The notes below the pieces were generated by a model. It worked only from the letters and a program-made list of their open reading frames with translations. It was not told where the DNA came from and made no database searches. Shown one piece after another: positions 1 through 5,955 of a stretch of 9,210 nucleotides of DNA. Numbering within the stretch: the first letter of the stretch is position 1; the number at the start of each line of letters is the position of its first letter. A program made the translations under genes and the position numbers. This DNA is from Bacillaceae bacterium UBA7792 (GTDB lineage Bacteria; Bacillota; Bacilli; Bacillales; Cytobacillaceae): contig DLCS01000183.1 in NCBI GenBank assembly GCA_002480735.1, forward strand, positions 1 to 9,210, given 5' to 3'.

Positions 1-135
1 TTACTTAACTCAATTTAATAGTTCTTATTACTCAGTATAATAATACCATAATAATTTCATTAAATTAATACATTTATGTAAAAAATACCCTAGAAGGGAG
101 CTCCGTAACCACTCAAACCCCATAGCTAAAAAAAA
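1..135. other. AT-rich non-coding left edge
   Basis: Very AT-rich sequence with no convincing reading frame. It ends in the A-run that forms the U-tract of the comK-paralogue terminator on the minus strand. No promoter or repeat could be supported here. Confidence 0.5.
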
Positions 136-163
136 TCATTGCTCCTAGTCCAACGAGCAATGA
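128..163 (-). terminator. Rho-independent terminator of the comK paralogue
   Basis: A 9-bp perfect stem (TCATTGCTC at 136-144 pairing with GAGCAATGA at 155-163, 10-base loop) is followed on the minus strand by eight uninterrupted T (128-135). It lies about 90 bases beyond the stop codon of the ComK-like gene. The plus-strand side has no comparable T-run, so termination is for the minus strand. Confidence 0.85.
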
Positions 164-172
164 CTGTTTATT

Positions 173-188
173 AATCAAACATTTGATT
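173..188. repeat. AATCAAA/TTTGATT palindrome (copy 1)
   Basis: AATCAAAC-ATTTGATT is symmetric except for the central base pair. It is a variant of the palindrome found at 228-247, 1962-1977 and 7678-7694. Its axis lies 57 bp from that of the next copy. It could be an operator for a dimeric regulator or part of a mobile repeat; the sequence alone does not decide. Confidence 0.5.
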
Positions 189-227
189 GAAACTCGGAAG
201 ATTGGCTTGTTCTATTGCCTCAATGGC

Positions 228-247
228 TCAATCAATCGTTTGATTGA
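228..247. repeat. TCAATCAATCGTTTGATTGA palindrome (copy 2)
   Basis: A 20-bp near-perfect palindrome, with one mismatched pair next to the centre, lies seven bases beyond the stop codon of the comK paralogue. Its core ATCAATCGTTTGAT recurs exactly downstream of the sigma gene and of the sigma-gene relic. The symmetry resembles operators of TetR-type dimers, but that is only an analogy. Confidence 0.6.
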
Positions 248-253
248 ATGAAG

Positions 254-787
254 TCAGCTATCTTTCTTCTTTGTTCTCTTTTTCTTCTTTCTATTTTTGG
301 GATCCAGGATCATAACGAAAGCCATGTTCGGCGAATGCATAGTCATTTCTTCTAATTGGTCAGCAATTTTTAGCTTGCTATTAAAGAATGATAATCGTGA
401 TGGAAAGATGAAGGAGGAACCGTCGCTGAACTGGATTAGTGTTTTCCGGTTGTAGCTTGTGGTTCTCTTGATGTGGTGAGGGTTAAACCAGATGTTATCG
501 ATATGGTTAGGGGCTCTTGTTGGAAAAACAATGATTTCTTCCCTAGGGTTAACTACAATGGGACATAATTGTTCTTGGTTGAGCAAGATCTTCGATGACT
601 CCATGGCTCCTGCTAGGTTGTAACCGGTACATAGAATACTGTCATTCAAGATTTTCAATGGGGACCGATTGACAACGAAGACCTTATTCACTTCGAACAC
701 GATGGTACATAGATTTCCACACCGGTCATATTGGCCACACATATACTTAAATTTTCGATTAATAATATAGTAATCAACTTTGAACAA
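254..787 (-). CDS. comK: ComK-family competence transcription factor (short paralogue)
   Basis: The product is a 177-residue ComK-family protein. ComK is the master activator of competence in Bacillus; it binds paired AT-boxes as a tetramer and opens late-competence promoters. Visible family features are the N-terminal beta-rich part, the block around CTGYNLAG (53-60) that matches FFGSSYAG in B. subtilis ComK, then VVNPREEIIVFPT (78-90) and WFNPHHIK (100-107). It is shorter than the usual about 190 residues: the C-terminal segment of B. subtilis ComK is missing, replaced by a lysine-rich tail (from about 163). The start is TTG, the only usable in-frame start before a TGA three codons upstream, with AAAGGTG about 9 bases before it. 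A terminator follows at 128-163. A ComK-type paired AT-box lies in front of the divergent sigma gene, which suggests the pair acts together. It may be a secondary ComK rather than the main competence regulator. Confidence 0.85.
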   Translation of the reverse strand: MFKVDYYIINRKFKYMCGQYDRCGNLCTIVFEVNKVFVVNRSPLKILNDSILCTGYNLAGAMESSKILLNQEQLCPIVVNPREEIIVFPTRAPNHIDNIWFNPHHIKRTTSYNRKTLIQFSDGSSFIFPSRLSFFNSKLKIADQLEEMTMHSPNMAFVMILDPKNRKKKKRTKKKDS

Positions 788-1333
788 GAGTAATCACACC
801 TTTCTTTTTGACCAAGTGTACCTTCCCAACAATTCTAAACGTTCATCATACACACATATTTCATGCCAGACCACCTTTTTATAAAATATTTATTTAAAGG
901 TCCATTTCGTCTAGCGTTACTGCTAGTTGCAAAGGGGAAAGAGAAATTTATGCGGGCTAGAGAAAGGTGCCAGTAAATCTCGAAGTCTCCTATTTGTTAC
1001 CATAACTCATTCATACCATTTCTCGGGCATAAATGAAACTCCCAAAAAATCTTCTATTTGTAGCGCCCACGCACATCTATCTTAAAAAGGTTGAGTTTAT
1101 TAGTGTTTATGGATCAAAGAGTAAACAACCATATTGTGACAAAAATGTTAATATTTTTAAAATACCTTCTTTGTTGGCTATTATATCTCCGACTAACTGG
1201 GGGTCTGCTACCCGCAAGGAAAATCGAGTTGAGCAAATATGCCGCTCGGGGCCATCCCCAACAACTTTCAAAATCACCCTATCTTGCAATTTCCACCCCA
1301 TTTTCACCACTAAAACAACGATACCCCCCCTAG
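788..1333. other. Long spacer between comK paralogue and ComK-box region
   Basis: About 545 bases lie between the divergent regulatory genes. A single near-match to a ComK AT-box (7 of 8 positions, 883-895) and a weak minus-strand -10-like TATGAT (845-850) occur upstream of the comK paralogue, but no second box stands at 8, 18 or 31 bp. A small hairpin (CTAGC 911-915, GCTAG 922-926) is visible. One possible small minus-strand ORF (1107-1373) is listed separately. No riboswitch core was recognised on either strand. Confidence 0.5.
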
Positions 1334-1373
1334 AAAAATCAATTTTCTCCCCCTTTTCAACGAAAAAAGTCAT
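1107..1373 (-). CDS. Possible small hypothetical protein
   Basis: This frame could encode 88 residues from an ATG at 1373 (GAGG four bases upstream), or 64 residues from the ATG at 1301 (GGTG three bases upstream). I do not recognise it. The stretch from residue 25 on looks protein-like: alternating hydrophobic and charged residues, and a segment from about 50 to 84 (FSLRVADPQLVGD, then EGILKILTFLSQYG) vaguely reminiscent of an ACT-type beta-alpha unit. Against it, the first codons lie inside the ComK AT-boxes of the divergent sigma promoter, rare codons (AGG, CGG, ATA) are frequent, and no terminator follows. The shorter form is the more credible one, if any is expressed. The plus-strand frames across the same stretch look like shadows. 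Confidence 0.3.
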   Translation of the reverse strand: MTFFVEKGEKIDFSRGGIVVLVVKMGWKLQDRVILKVVGDGPERHICSTRFSLRVADPQLVGDIIANKEGILKILTFLSQYGCLLFDP

Positions 1374-1377
1374 TTTT
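1334..1377 (+). promoter_or_regulatory. ComK-binding site: two exact AT-boxes, 18-bp spacer
   Basis: AAAA-ATCAA-TTTT (1334-1346) and AAAA-GTCAT-TTTT (1365-1377) both match the ComK box AAAANNNNNTTTT at all eight defined positions. The gap is exactly 18 bp (1347-1364), one of the three spacer lengths (8, 18, 31 bp) known for ComK-activated promoters in B. subtilis, where 18 is the comG-type arrangement. The site ends six bases before the proposed -35 of the sigma gene, the expected place for activation. Confidence 0.75.
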
Positions 1378-1383
1378 CCTCAT

Positions 1384-1412
1384 TCGACTGGTGCATCCGC
1401 AACCTTTATGTT
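1384..1412 (+). promoter_or_regulatory. Promoter of the sigma-factor gene
   Basis: TCGACT (1384-1389, 4 of 6 to TTGACA) and TATGTT (1407-1412, 4 of 6 to TATAAT) are separated by 17 bp. Both hexamers are imperfect, as expected for an activator-dependent promoter, and the ComK site lies immediately upstream. Transcription would start near 1419, giving a leader of about 45 bases. Confidence 0.55.
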
Positions 1413-1463
1413 AAAGCTACCCGGGAATAACATGGATTGCGCGCTTTCCTGAAAGGGAAAATC

Positions 1464-1952
1464 GTGAATAACTTTGAAGAGATCGTCAAACAGTATGGAC
1501 CGATGATTTGGAAAATCATTCATACCCTGAATATCTACAAGAATCAGGAGGAATTCTATCAAACTGGTTTAATTGCATTGTGGGAGGCCAGTCATAGCTA
1601 TGATGAAACGAGGGGGAGCTTCTCCAGCTATGCCTTTGCCTTTATTCGTGGGAGACTTTTAAATGATTTAACGAAGCGGCGAAAGCATGAGGACGCTTGT
1701 GTCGCCCCGAAGGAGGAATTTTGGGACAATATGGTGGATGAAACTTCGCAGAACCCACTTGAAGTAGAAGCCATTCTATCCTACTGCAGGTCGTTGACGG
1801 AGAATCAAAAGAAATGGGTGCTATATACCGCGCTTGCGGATATGTCGATTAAAGAGATTGCCGAGAAAGAAGAGGTATCGCTATCTGCTGTAAAAGCGTG
1901 GAGGAAGGGTGCAAGAGAAAAGCTAGTTGAGAGAATAGGAAAAGACAGGTAA
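1464..1952 (+). CDS. Sigma-70 family RNA polymerase sigma factor (competence-linked)
   Basis: This is a small alternative sigma factor with only regions 2 and 4, which would direct RNA polymerase to a dedicated promoter set. Region 2 spans about residues 3-75 (EEFYQTGLIALWEASHSYD, then GSFSSYAFAFIRGRLLNDL). Region 4 spans about 100-158, with helix-turn-helix MSIKEIAEKEEVSLSAVKAW. Start choice: GTG at 1464 has AAAGGG six bases upstream and gives 162 residues. An in-frame TTG at 1437 would add nine residues but lacks a good site. The architecture resembles SigH/ComX-type competence sigma factors of Firmicutes, a general resemblance, not an assigned orthology. The paired ComK boxes upstream and the neighbouring comK paralogue imply expression in competent cells. 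The gene appears monocistronic and ends at a hairpin at 2049-2085. A decayed copy of its 3' end lies at 7623. Confidence 0.85.
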   Translation: MNNFEEIVKQYGPMIWKIIHTLNIYKNQEEFYQTGLIALWEASHSYDETRGSFSSYAFAFIRGRLLNDLTKRRKHEDACVAPKEEFWDNMVDETSQNPLEVEAILSYCRSLTENQKKWVLYTALADMSIKEIAEKEEVSLSAVKAWRKGAREKLVERIGKDR

Positions 1953-2069
1953 TAACGATACGATCAATCGTTTGATCAAGCTACGAGAACAATCATACGA
2001 ACAAACTACCTATTCACATAGTTGTCTACTAATCTTTCGACAAGATTTGGGTGGTGACTGGCACCACCC
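1905..2069 (+). repeat. Direct repeat, copy A (sigma 3' end and downstream)
   Basis: This segment covers the last 16 codons of the sigma gene, TAATAACGAT, the palindrome at 1962-1977 and the GGGTGGTG hairpin. The same elements recur in the same order and orientation at 7623-7733. Copy A carries about 55 extra bases between the palindrome and the hairpin. Confidence 0.7.
1962..1977. repeat. GATCAATCGTTTGATC palindrome (copy 3)
   Basis: A 16-bp near-palindrome, one mismatched pair next to the centre, lies nine bases after the sigma-gene stop codon. It shares the core ATCAATCGTTTGAT with the copies at 228-247 and 7678-7694. Confidence 0.6.
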
Positions 2070-2085
2070 TGTCGCCTTTTATTTA
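2049..2085 (+). terminator. Terminator of the sigma-factor gene
   Basis: GGGTGGTG (2049-2056) pairs perfectly with CACCACCC (2062-2069) across a 5-base loop, followed by TGTCGCC and then TTTTATTT. The T-run begins seven bases after the stem, so it is less than ideal, but the position about 100 bases after the sigma stop fits. Confidence 0.6.
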
Positions 2086-2089
2086 GTAA

Positions 2090-2126
2090 TAAAGGGGACG
2101 AGGGACCTGTCCCTCGTCTCCCTTTA
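2090..2126 (-). terminator. Long GGGAC-type hairpin after the dms operon
   Basis: The arms 2090-2106 and 2109-2126 pair over 17 bp with a single bulged base and a 2-base loop (core AGGGAC-CT-GTCCCT). It begins nine bases after the dmsC stop codon. On the minus strand it runs into TTTATTACTAAAT, so it probably terminates the reductase operon. Hairpins with GGGAC/GTCCC arms of this kind are commonly interspersed in Bacillaceae genomes, so it may also be a dispersed repeat. Confidence 0.6.
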
Positions 2127-2134
2127 TACAGTAA

Positions 2135-3001
2135 TCAGAACCATGGGTATTGACTCATGACGGATGAGTAAAAAATCATGCGCCCTGATACTTCACCTAG
2201 CAGAACAAGGAAGGTAGCTGCTAATACATAGTTCAGCGATATCATTTTCTTACCGAACATAAATATAATAACAAGCGATGTTGGAATAAGCAGGCTTCCA
2301 AAAATACGAATCCAAAACAAGATGGATGTGAATGAAATAGTTGCAGCGAATTGACTTTCTTCTGCTCCACTTGAGATTAGTGCAAATGCACCAATCGTAG
2401 CGATTAATGCAAAAATGATAAGTGCTAGATAAATGCCAAGAATTCGTACAACACTGGAGTCTCTTTCTTCATCTTTTCCTTTAAGGGCAAAATAAACAAC
2501 TGTTAATGCTCCTAATAACAAGCCAGTTAATAGGAAATTTGCATAGGTTGTCCAATTATGCCAGGTTGGATGAAGTGGAATTGAGAAGTAAACGGTTGCC
2601 GAACTAATCACCATTAGAATTCCAAATACGGCTGTGACAGTTCCAAGCCCTTTTCTCATAGAAGTTGATTCAGCTTTTTTCCACCATACATAAGTAAGTA
2701 ATAATAGAAAGGCATTAAAGATAAGTACAGTAATTATCTCTCTACTTAACCAAGAATGTGAAGAACCGAGCAAACTTGTGTAACTTTTAAACGGATTATT
2801 TAAGTGAAACATTGATGTTAATGCAGCTATAACGGATAGTAGAAATGATGCTAGAATAGGTGCTTTTAATACCTTTTTTCCAAATGAATTCATAAACTTC
2901 GGTTTTAGCCATTCCAAGAGAACGACAGCTAACACAATCCCTACAGCCCACTGACTTAAAACGGTGAAAATGACTAACGGAAATTCATATGCCTCCATCA
3001 T
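2135..3001 (-). CDS. dmsC: DmsC-family membrane anchor of molybdoenzyme reductase
   Basis: This is the integral membrane subunit that would oxidise menaquinol and pass electrons to the ferredoxin-like subunit outside the membrane. Its 288 residues match the length of E. coli DmsC (287). About eight membrane segments are visible (roughly 8-31, 46-65, 88-107, 119-140, 153-174, 187-211, 229-250, 255-270). DmsC signatures include SMFHLNNPFKSYTSLLGS (63-80) followed by WLSREI, and LLGEVSGRMIFY (267-278), which aligns with the GE-x-x-GR-x-x-FY motif of DmsC. Two adjacent ATGs are possible; AAGGAGG stands five bases before the first and eight before the second (2998). It is the last gene of the operon, 18 bases after dmsB, and a hairpin follows at once. 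The family is clear; the substrate is set by the catalytic subunit. Confidence 0.85.
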   Translation of the reverse strand: MMEAYEFPLVIFTVLSQWAVGIVLAVVLLEWLKPKFMNSFGKKVLKAPILASFLLSVIAALTSMFHLNNPFKSYTSLLGSSHSWLSREIITVLIFNAFLLLLTYVWWKKAESTSMRKGLGTVTAVFGILMVISSATVYFSIPLHPTWHNWTTYANFLLTGLLLGALTVVYFALKGKDEERDSSVVRILGIYLALIIFALIATIGAFALISSGAEESQFAATISFTSILFWIRIFGSLLIPTSLVIIFMFGKKMISLNYVLAATFLVLLGEVSGRMIFYSSVMSQYPWF

Positions 3002-3019
3002 AATTGCCTCCTTCTCCCT

Positions 3020-3565
3020 TTAATGTGTTGCGATGATGACAACATTTGGCTTACTAATTTTATGCCTTGGCATATGATATTTGCTCTCGATTACTTCTAT
3101 GTCATTGCCAAACTGAGCGCGTAATTCGCTAATTTCTCCCCATTTCAATACACTAGCTGGACACGCTTGCACACATTTGGGCTGTAAGCCTTGATCAACT
3201 AAGTCTACACACATATCACATTTACTTACCTTTTTCTCAACAGGATCATATTGCGGTGCGCCGTACGGACATGCCATCACGCATGAACGACAGCCGAGAC
3301 AGCGCTCATGATCTTGAATGACAATGCCATCCTTTTCTCGTTTTGTATAGGCAGATACCGGACAAACCTCCATACATTGTGGCTCATCACAATGATTACA
3401 TGACATGGAGATAAAATTAATCTCATTCGGATTGCCAGTTCTAAATTCTCTTACTTTTCTCCATTGAACGCCAGCAGGAGTCTGGTTTTCCGATTTACAA
3501 GCAACCGCACAAGTTTTACAACCATAGCAATCCTTTAGATTGATAACAAAACCATATTGTGCCAT
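3020..3565 (-). CDS. dmsB: DmsB-type 4x[4Fe-4S] electron-transfer subunit
   Basis: This ferredoxin-like subunit carries electrons from the membrane anchor to the molybdenum site. The 181 residues contain sixteen cysteines in four clusters: 13/16/19/23, 56/59/64/68, 89/92/95/99 and 116/119/131/135, the standard DmsB/NrfC/PsrB layout for four [4Fe-4S] centres. In E. coli DmsB one cysteine of the third group is replaced by Trp and the group is C-x2-W-x2-C; here the corresponding position (92) lies in GCRSC and remains Cys. No export signal is present, so it would be carried out by the Tat signal of the catalytic subunit. The ATG is preceded by AAGGAGG eight bases upstream. That site lies within the last codons of dmsA, and only three bases separate the two genes, indicating translational coupling. 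Confidence 0.9.
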   Translation of the reverse strand: MAQYGFVINLKDCYGCKTCAVACKSENQTPAGVQWRKVREFRTGNPNEINFISMSCNHCDEPQCMEVCPVSAYTKREKDGIVIQDHERCLGCRSCVMACPYGAPQYDPVEKKVSKCDMCVDLVDQGLQPKCVQACPASVLKWGEISELRAQFGNDIEVIESKYHMPRHKISKPNVVIIATH

Positions 3566-3568
3566 GTC

Positions 3569-5935
3569 CTAGTCCTCCTTACGAATATCCACAAGTGTGT
3601 TGTTACAGGACTGCCCACTTCCAAGTGCTTCTACTTTGTCGTTCGTCACATGGCTACTGCTCCCACCCTGCTGTTCCCACCAGCCATTTTGAAGTGCAAC
3701 GACGCCTTCTTTAATGTGAGGTGTGATCACTGCCTTTACATGATGCTCACCGCGGTCATTGAACACAACAACTTTTTGACCGTCTTTGATACCTCGTTTC
3801 TTCGCATCATTCGGATGGATGAGTGTCTCAGGCTCGCTTTGGTGAACCTCATTAATCCATGGTAATGTACTAAAGCTTGAATGAATGCTTCTTGGCATCT
3901 TATATTGAATGGCCATTAATGGATATTTTTCTACGAGTTTGCTAGTTTTATTTTTTGCAAATTCATCTGCCTGTATATAAGTAACAATTGGACTATAGTT
4001 CTTTAACTTCCAATCCTCAACAAAAAGATGGGCTTTCTTAGTCGTTGTTCTGAATTCCCCGTCTTTGAATGGAATAGACGGCGTGGCCACAGGCTTAACA
4101 GGTCCTTTCCTTAGCTGCTCAAGTGTGACTCCTATTCCCTCAAGACATGCCTTAATATGCTCTTCAATTGGTTTGTCAAAGGCTTCTCCAAAGCCAAGTC
4201 TGTTGGCTAGCTGGGCAAAAATCCAATAATCTGGCTTTGCTTCACCTGGTGGCTCAACCGCTTGTTCCATTAGTTGAATATAATGGCTTCTAACCCCGGC
4301 CATTAAGCTGGTGTCTTCAAAAATCGTTGTAACGGGAAGAATAAGATCAGCGTAAAGAGCTGTAGATGTCATTAAATTATCTGCTACGACAACAAATGGT
4401 ACTTTTTCCAATGCTTTACGGACCATATTGGTGTTTGGCACTTGGGTCATTGGGCTTGTTGTCATTATCCACCAGAAGCCAATTTCCGTTGGATTACTGT
4501 TGACGATGCTTTCTCCCAATTTGGAAATAGGGATTTTTGGTAATTCCTCTTTTAGCTCTGGAGCGACAACAGGTGGGTTAATCTTGACAAATTGTGTTAC
4601 GCCCCCTGCATCACATACACCAGTTCCTGCCTTTCCAATATTTCCAGTCACGATTGCTAGATAAAATTGACTTGCGGCTACATAAGTGCCGTATTCTGTT
4701 CTTTGTGCACCTGACATATTTTGAATAATCATCGATGGTTTCGAAAGAGCATACTCACGTGCTAAACGAATAATTGTTCCTTTAGGGACATCTGTTTCCG
4801 CTTCTGTTTTTTCAGGAGTCCATTCTACGGCCTGTTCTTTAATAAGGTCAAATACTGTGCGATAACCATTTGGTAGTTCAGCCTCTTCTGCTGATAATGC
4901 CACTTGAATGCCTTGTGTATCATGACGTACAAGTGACTTCTTGTTAAGATCATAGACAAGATAAGAATCAGGATCTTCCGGGTTTTCGCGAACGAGCTCA
5001 CCCTTTTCATCAACAAGGTAAACAGCCCCCGTATGTTCAACCAGGAATGGACGGTCAATTAAATCTTCTTTGATAATAATGTTGAGCATGCCTAGAGCAA
5101 GTGCTGTGTCTGTGCTTGGATTAATCGGAATCCATTCATGAGCCCTGGCAGCTGTTTCATTGAAGCGAGGATCAATGACGATTAGTCTCGCACCGTTCCG
5201 CATCGCCTCCTCATATTCTTTAAAATATGCCTGCATCGTTACTGCGGGGTTATTGCCCCAGCAAATAATATATTTACTGTCGCGAATCGTATCTCTTGTG
5301 TCAACATATCGAAAGCCTACCATTGGATTCATTGCGGCAGCAACAGCTGAACAACAAAGGGAGCCTGCTGGTTTTGTTGCCCCGCCTATATAATCAAAGA
5401 AGGCACCTGCCATAGAGTTTTTAATGGCATCCATATTTCCAGAAGCATTCTCAAGCAACAATCCTTTATTTCCTAGCTTCTTCTTCGTTTCATTGATTTT
5501 TTCAATAATTAAGTCTAGAGCTTCATCCCATGAAATTTCCTTGAATTCTCCAGAGCCCTTCTTGCCTTTACGAAGCATCGGTTTTTTGAGCCGCTGTTCA
5601 TGATTCACCCATTGCGAACGACTCATCCCACGAAGGCAGCCCTTAACGTTGAAATCTTCGCTAGCTTCCACCTTAACAACCTTTCCATCCCTCACAAAAG
5701 CGGTTAAATTACAGTGTAAGCATTCCATTGCACAAGATGAACGAAAGGTTTCAAACCTTTCCAGTTCTGCACCGTATGCTTTTGGCTGCTCCAAAGCTAC
5801 ATCCTTTAGCACTTGGTAGCTTCCTGTTGATGCTAATGTAGCTGCACCTGCAGCACTTGTTGTTTTCAAGAAATGACGACGATTCATTTTTGTTCTTGAG
5901 AAAATATCGAGTTTTTCTTGAATTTTGTTAGCCAT
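3569..5935 (-). CDS. dmsA: Molybdopterin oxidoreductase, DmsA/PhsA-like catalytic subunit
   Basis: This is a DMSO-reductase-superfamily catalytic subunit. Numbering is from the ATG at 5950 (793 residues). The preferred start is the ATG at 5935 (788 residues), because GGGAGGG stands six bases before it. A Tat signal (NRRHFLK, 23-29, then an Ala-rich stretch) implies export. Cys73, Cys77, Cys80 and Cys105 form the FS0 [4Fe-4S] motif. The segment PAGSLCCSAVAAAMNP (194-209) aligns with the E. coli DmsA stretch holding the Ser molybdenum ligand, but carries Cys199-Cys200 there. The C-terminal MGD-binding fold includes HPNDAKKRGIKDGQKV and LQNGWW. A Cys ligand is typical of thiosulfate, polysulfide and nitrate (Nap) type enzymes, so the dmsA label is by operon type only. 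No TorD/DmsD-type chaperone gene is in the window. The gene starts 20 bases after the sigma-methyltransferase stop codon and runs into dmsB. Confidence 0.85.
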   Translation of the reverse strand: MANKIQEKLDIFSRTKMNRRHFLKTTSAAGAATLASTGSYQVLKDVALEQPKAYGAELERFETFRSSCAMECLHCNLTAFVRDGKVVKVEASEDFNVKGCLRGMSRSQWVNHEQRLKKPMLRKGKKGSGEFKEISWDEALDLIIEKINETKKKLGNKGLLLENASGNMDAIKNSMAGAFFDYIGGATKPAGSLCCSAVAAAMNPMVGFRYVDTRDTIRDSKYIICWGNNPAVTMQAYFKEYEEAMRNGARLIVIDPRFNETAARAHEWIPINPSTDTALALGMLNIIIKEDLIDRPFLVEHTGAVYLVDEKGELVRENPEDPDSYLVYDLNKKSLVRHDTQGIQVALSAEEAELPNGYRTVFDLIKEQAVEWTPEKTEAETDVPKGTIIRLAREYALSKPSMIIQNMSGAQRTEYGTYVAASQFYLAIVTGNIGKAGTGVCDAGGVTQFVKINPPVVAPELKEELPKIPISKLGESIVNSNPTEIGFWWIMTTSPMTQVPNTNMVRKALEKVPFVVVADNLMTSTALYADLILPVTTIFEDTSLMAGVRSHYIQLMEQAVEPPGEAKPDYWIFAQLANRLGFGEAFDKPIEEHIKACLEGIGVTLEQLRKGPVKPVATPSIPFKDGEFRTTTKKAHLFVEDWKLKNYSPIVTYIQADEFAKNKTSKLVEKYPLMAIQYKMPRSIHSSFSTLPWINEVHQSEPETLIHPNDAKKRGIKDGQKVVVFNDRGEHHVKAVITPHIKEGVVALQNGWWEQQGGSSSHVTNDKVEALGSGQSCNNTLVDIRKED

Positions 5936-5955
5936 TTTATTCCCTCCCATGATTG

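Noticed and set aside
883..895. ComK AT-box in front of the comK paralogue (self-activation)
   Set aside because: One box with 7 of 8 matches, and no partner box at spacings of 8, 18 or 31 bp on either side. In such AT-rich DNA a single imperfect box is not evidence.
1190..1265. Possible riboswitch in the G- and C-rich patch of the spacer
   Set aside because: I compared it by eye with c-di-GMP, SAM, purine, guanidine and molybdenum-cofactor riboswitch cores and found no conserved core sequence.
1033..1452. Plus-strand ORFs across the spacer (139 and 80 residues)
   Set aside because: Composition is rich in Ser, Thr and Pro with no recognisable motif, no good ribosome site was seen, and the frames run through the ComK boxes and the sigma promoter.
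1380..1562. Minus-strand 60-residue ORF overlapping the sigma gene
   Set aside because: It is antisense to the well-supported start of the sigma gene and has no independent coding signal.
3557..5393. Plus-strand ORFs opposite dmsA (78 to 102 residues)
   Set aside because: They are shadows of a strongly conserved molybdoenzyme gene on the minus strand.
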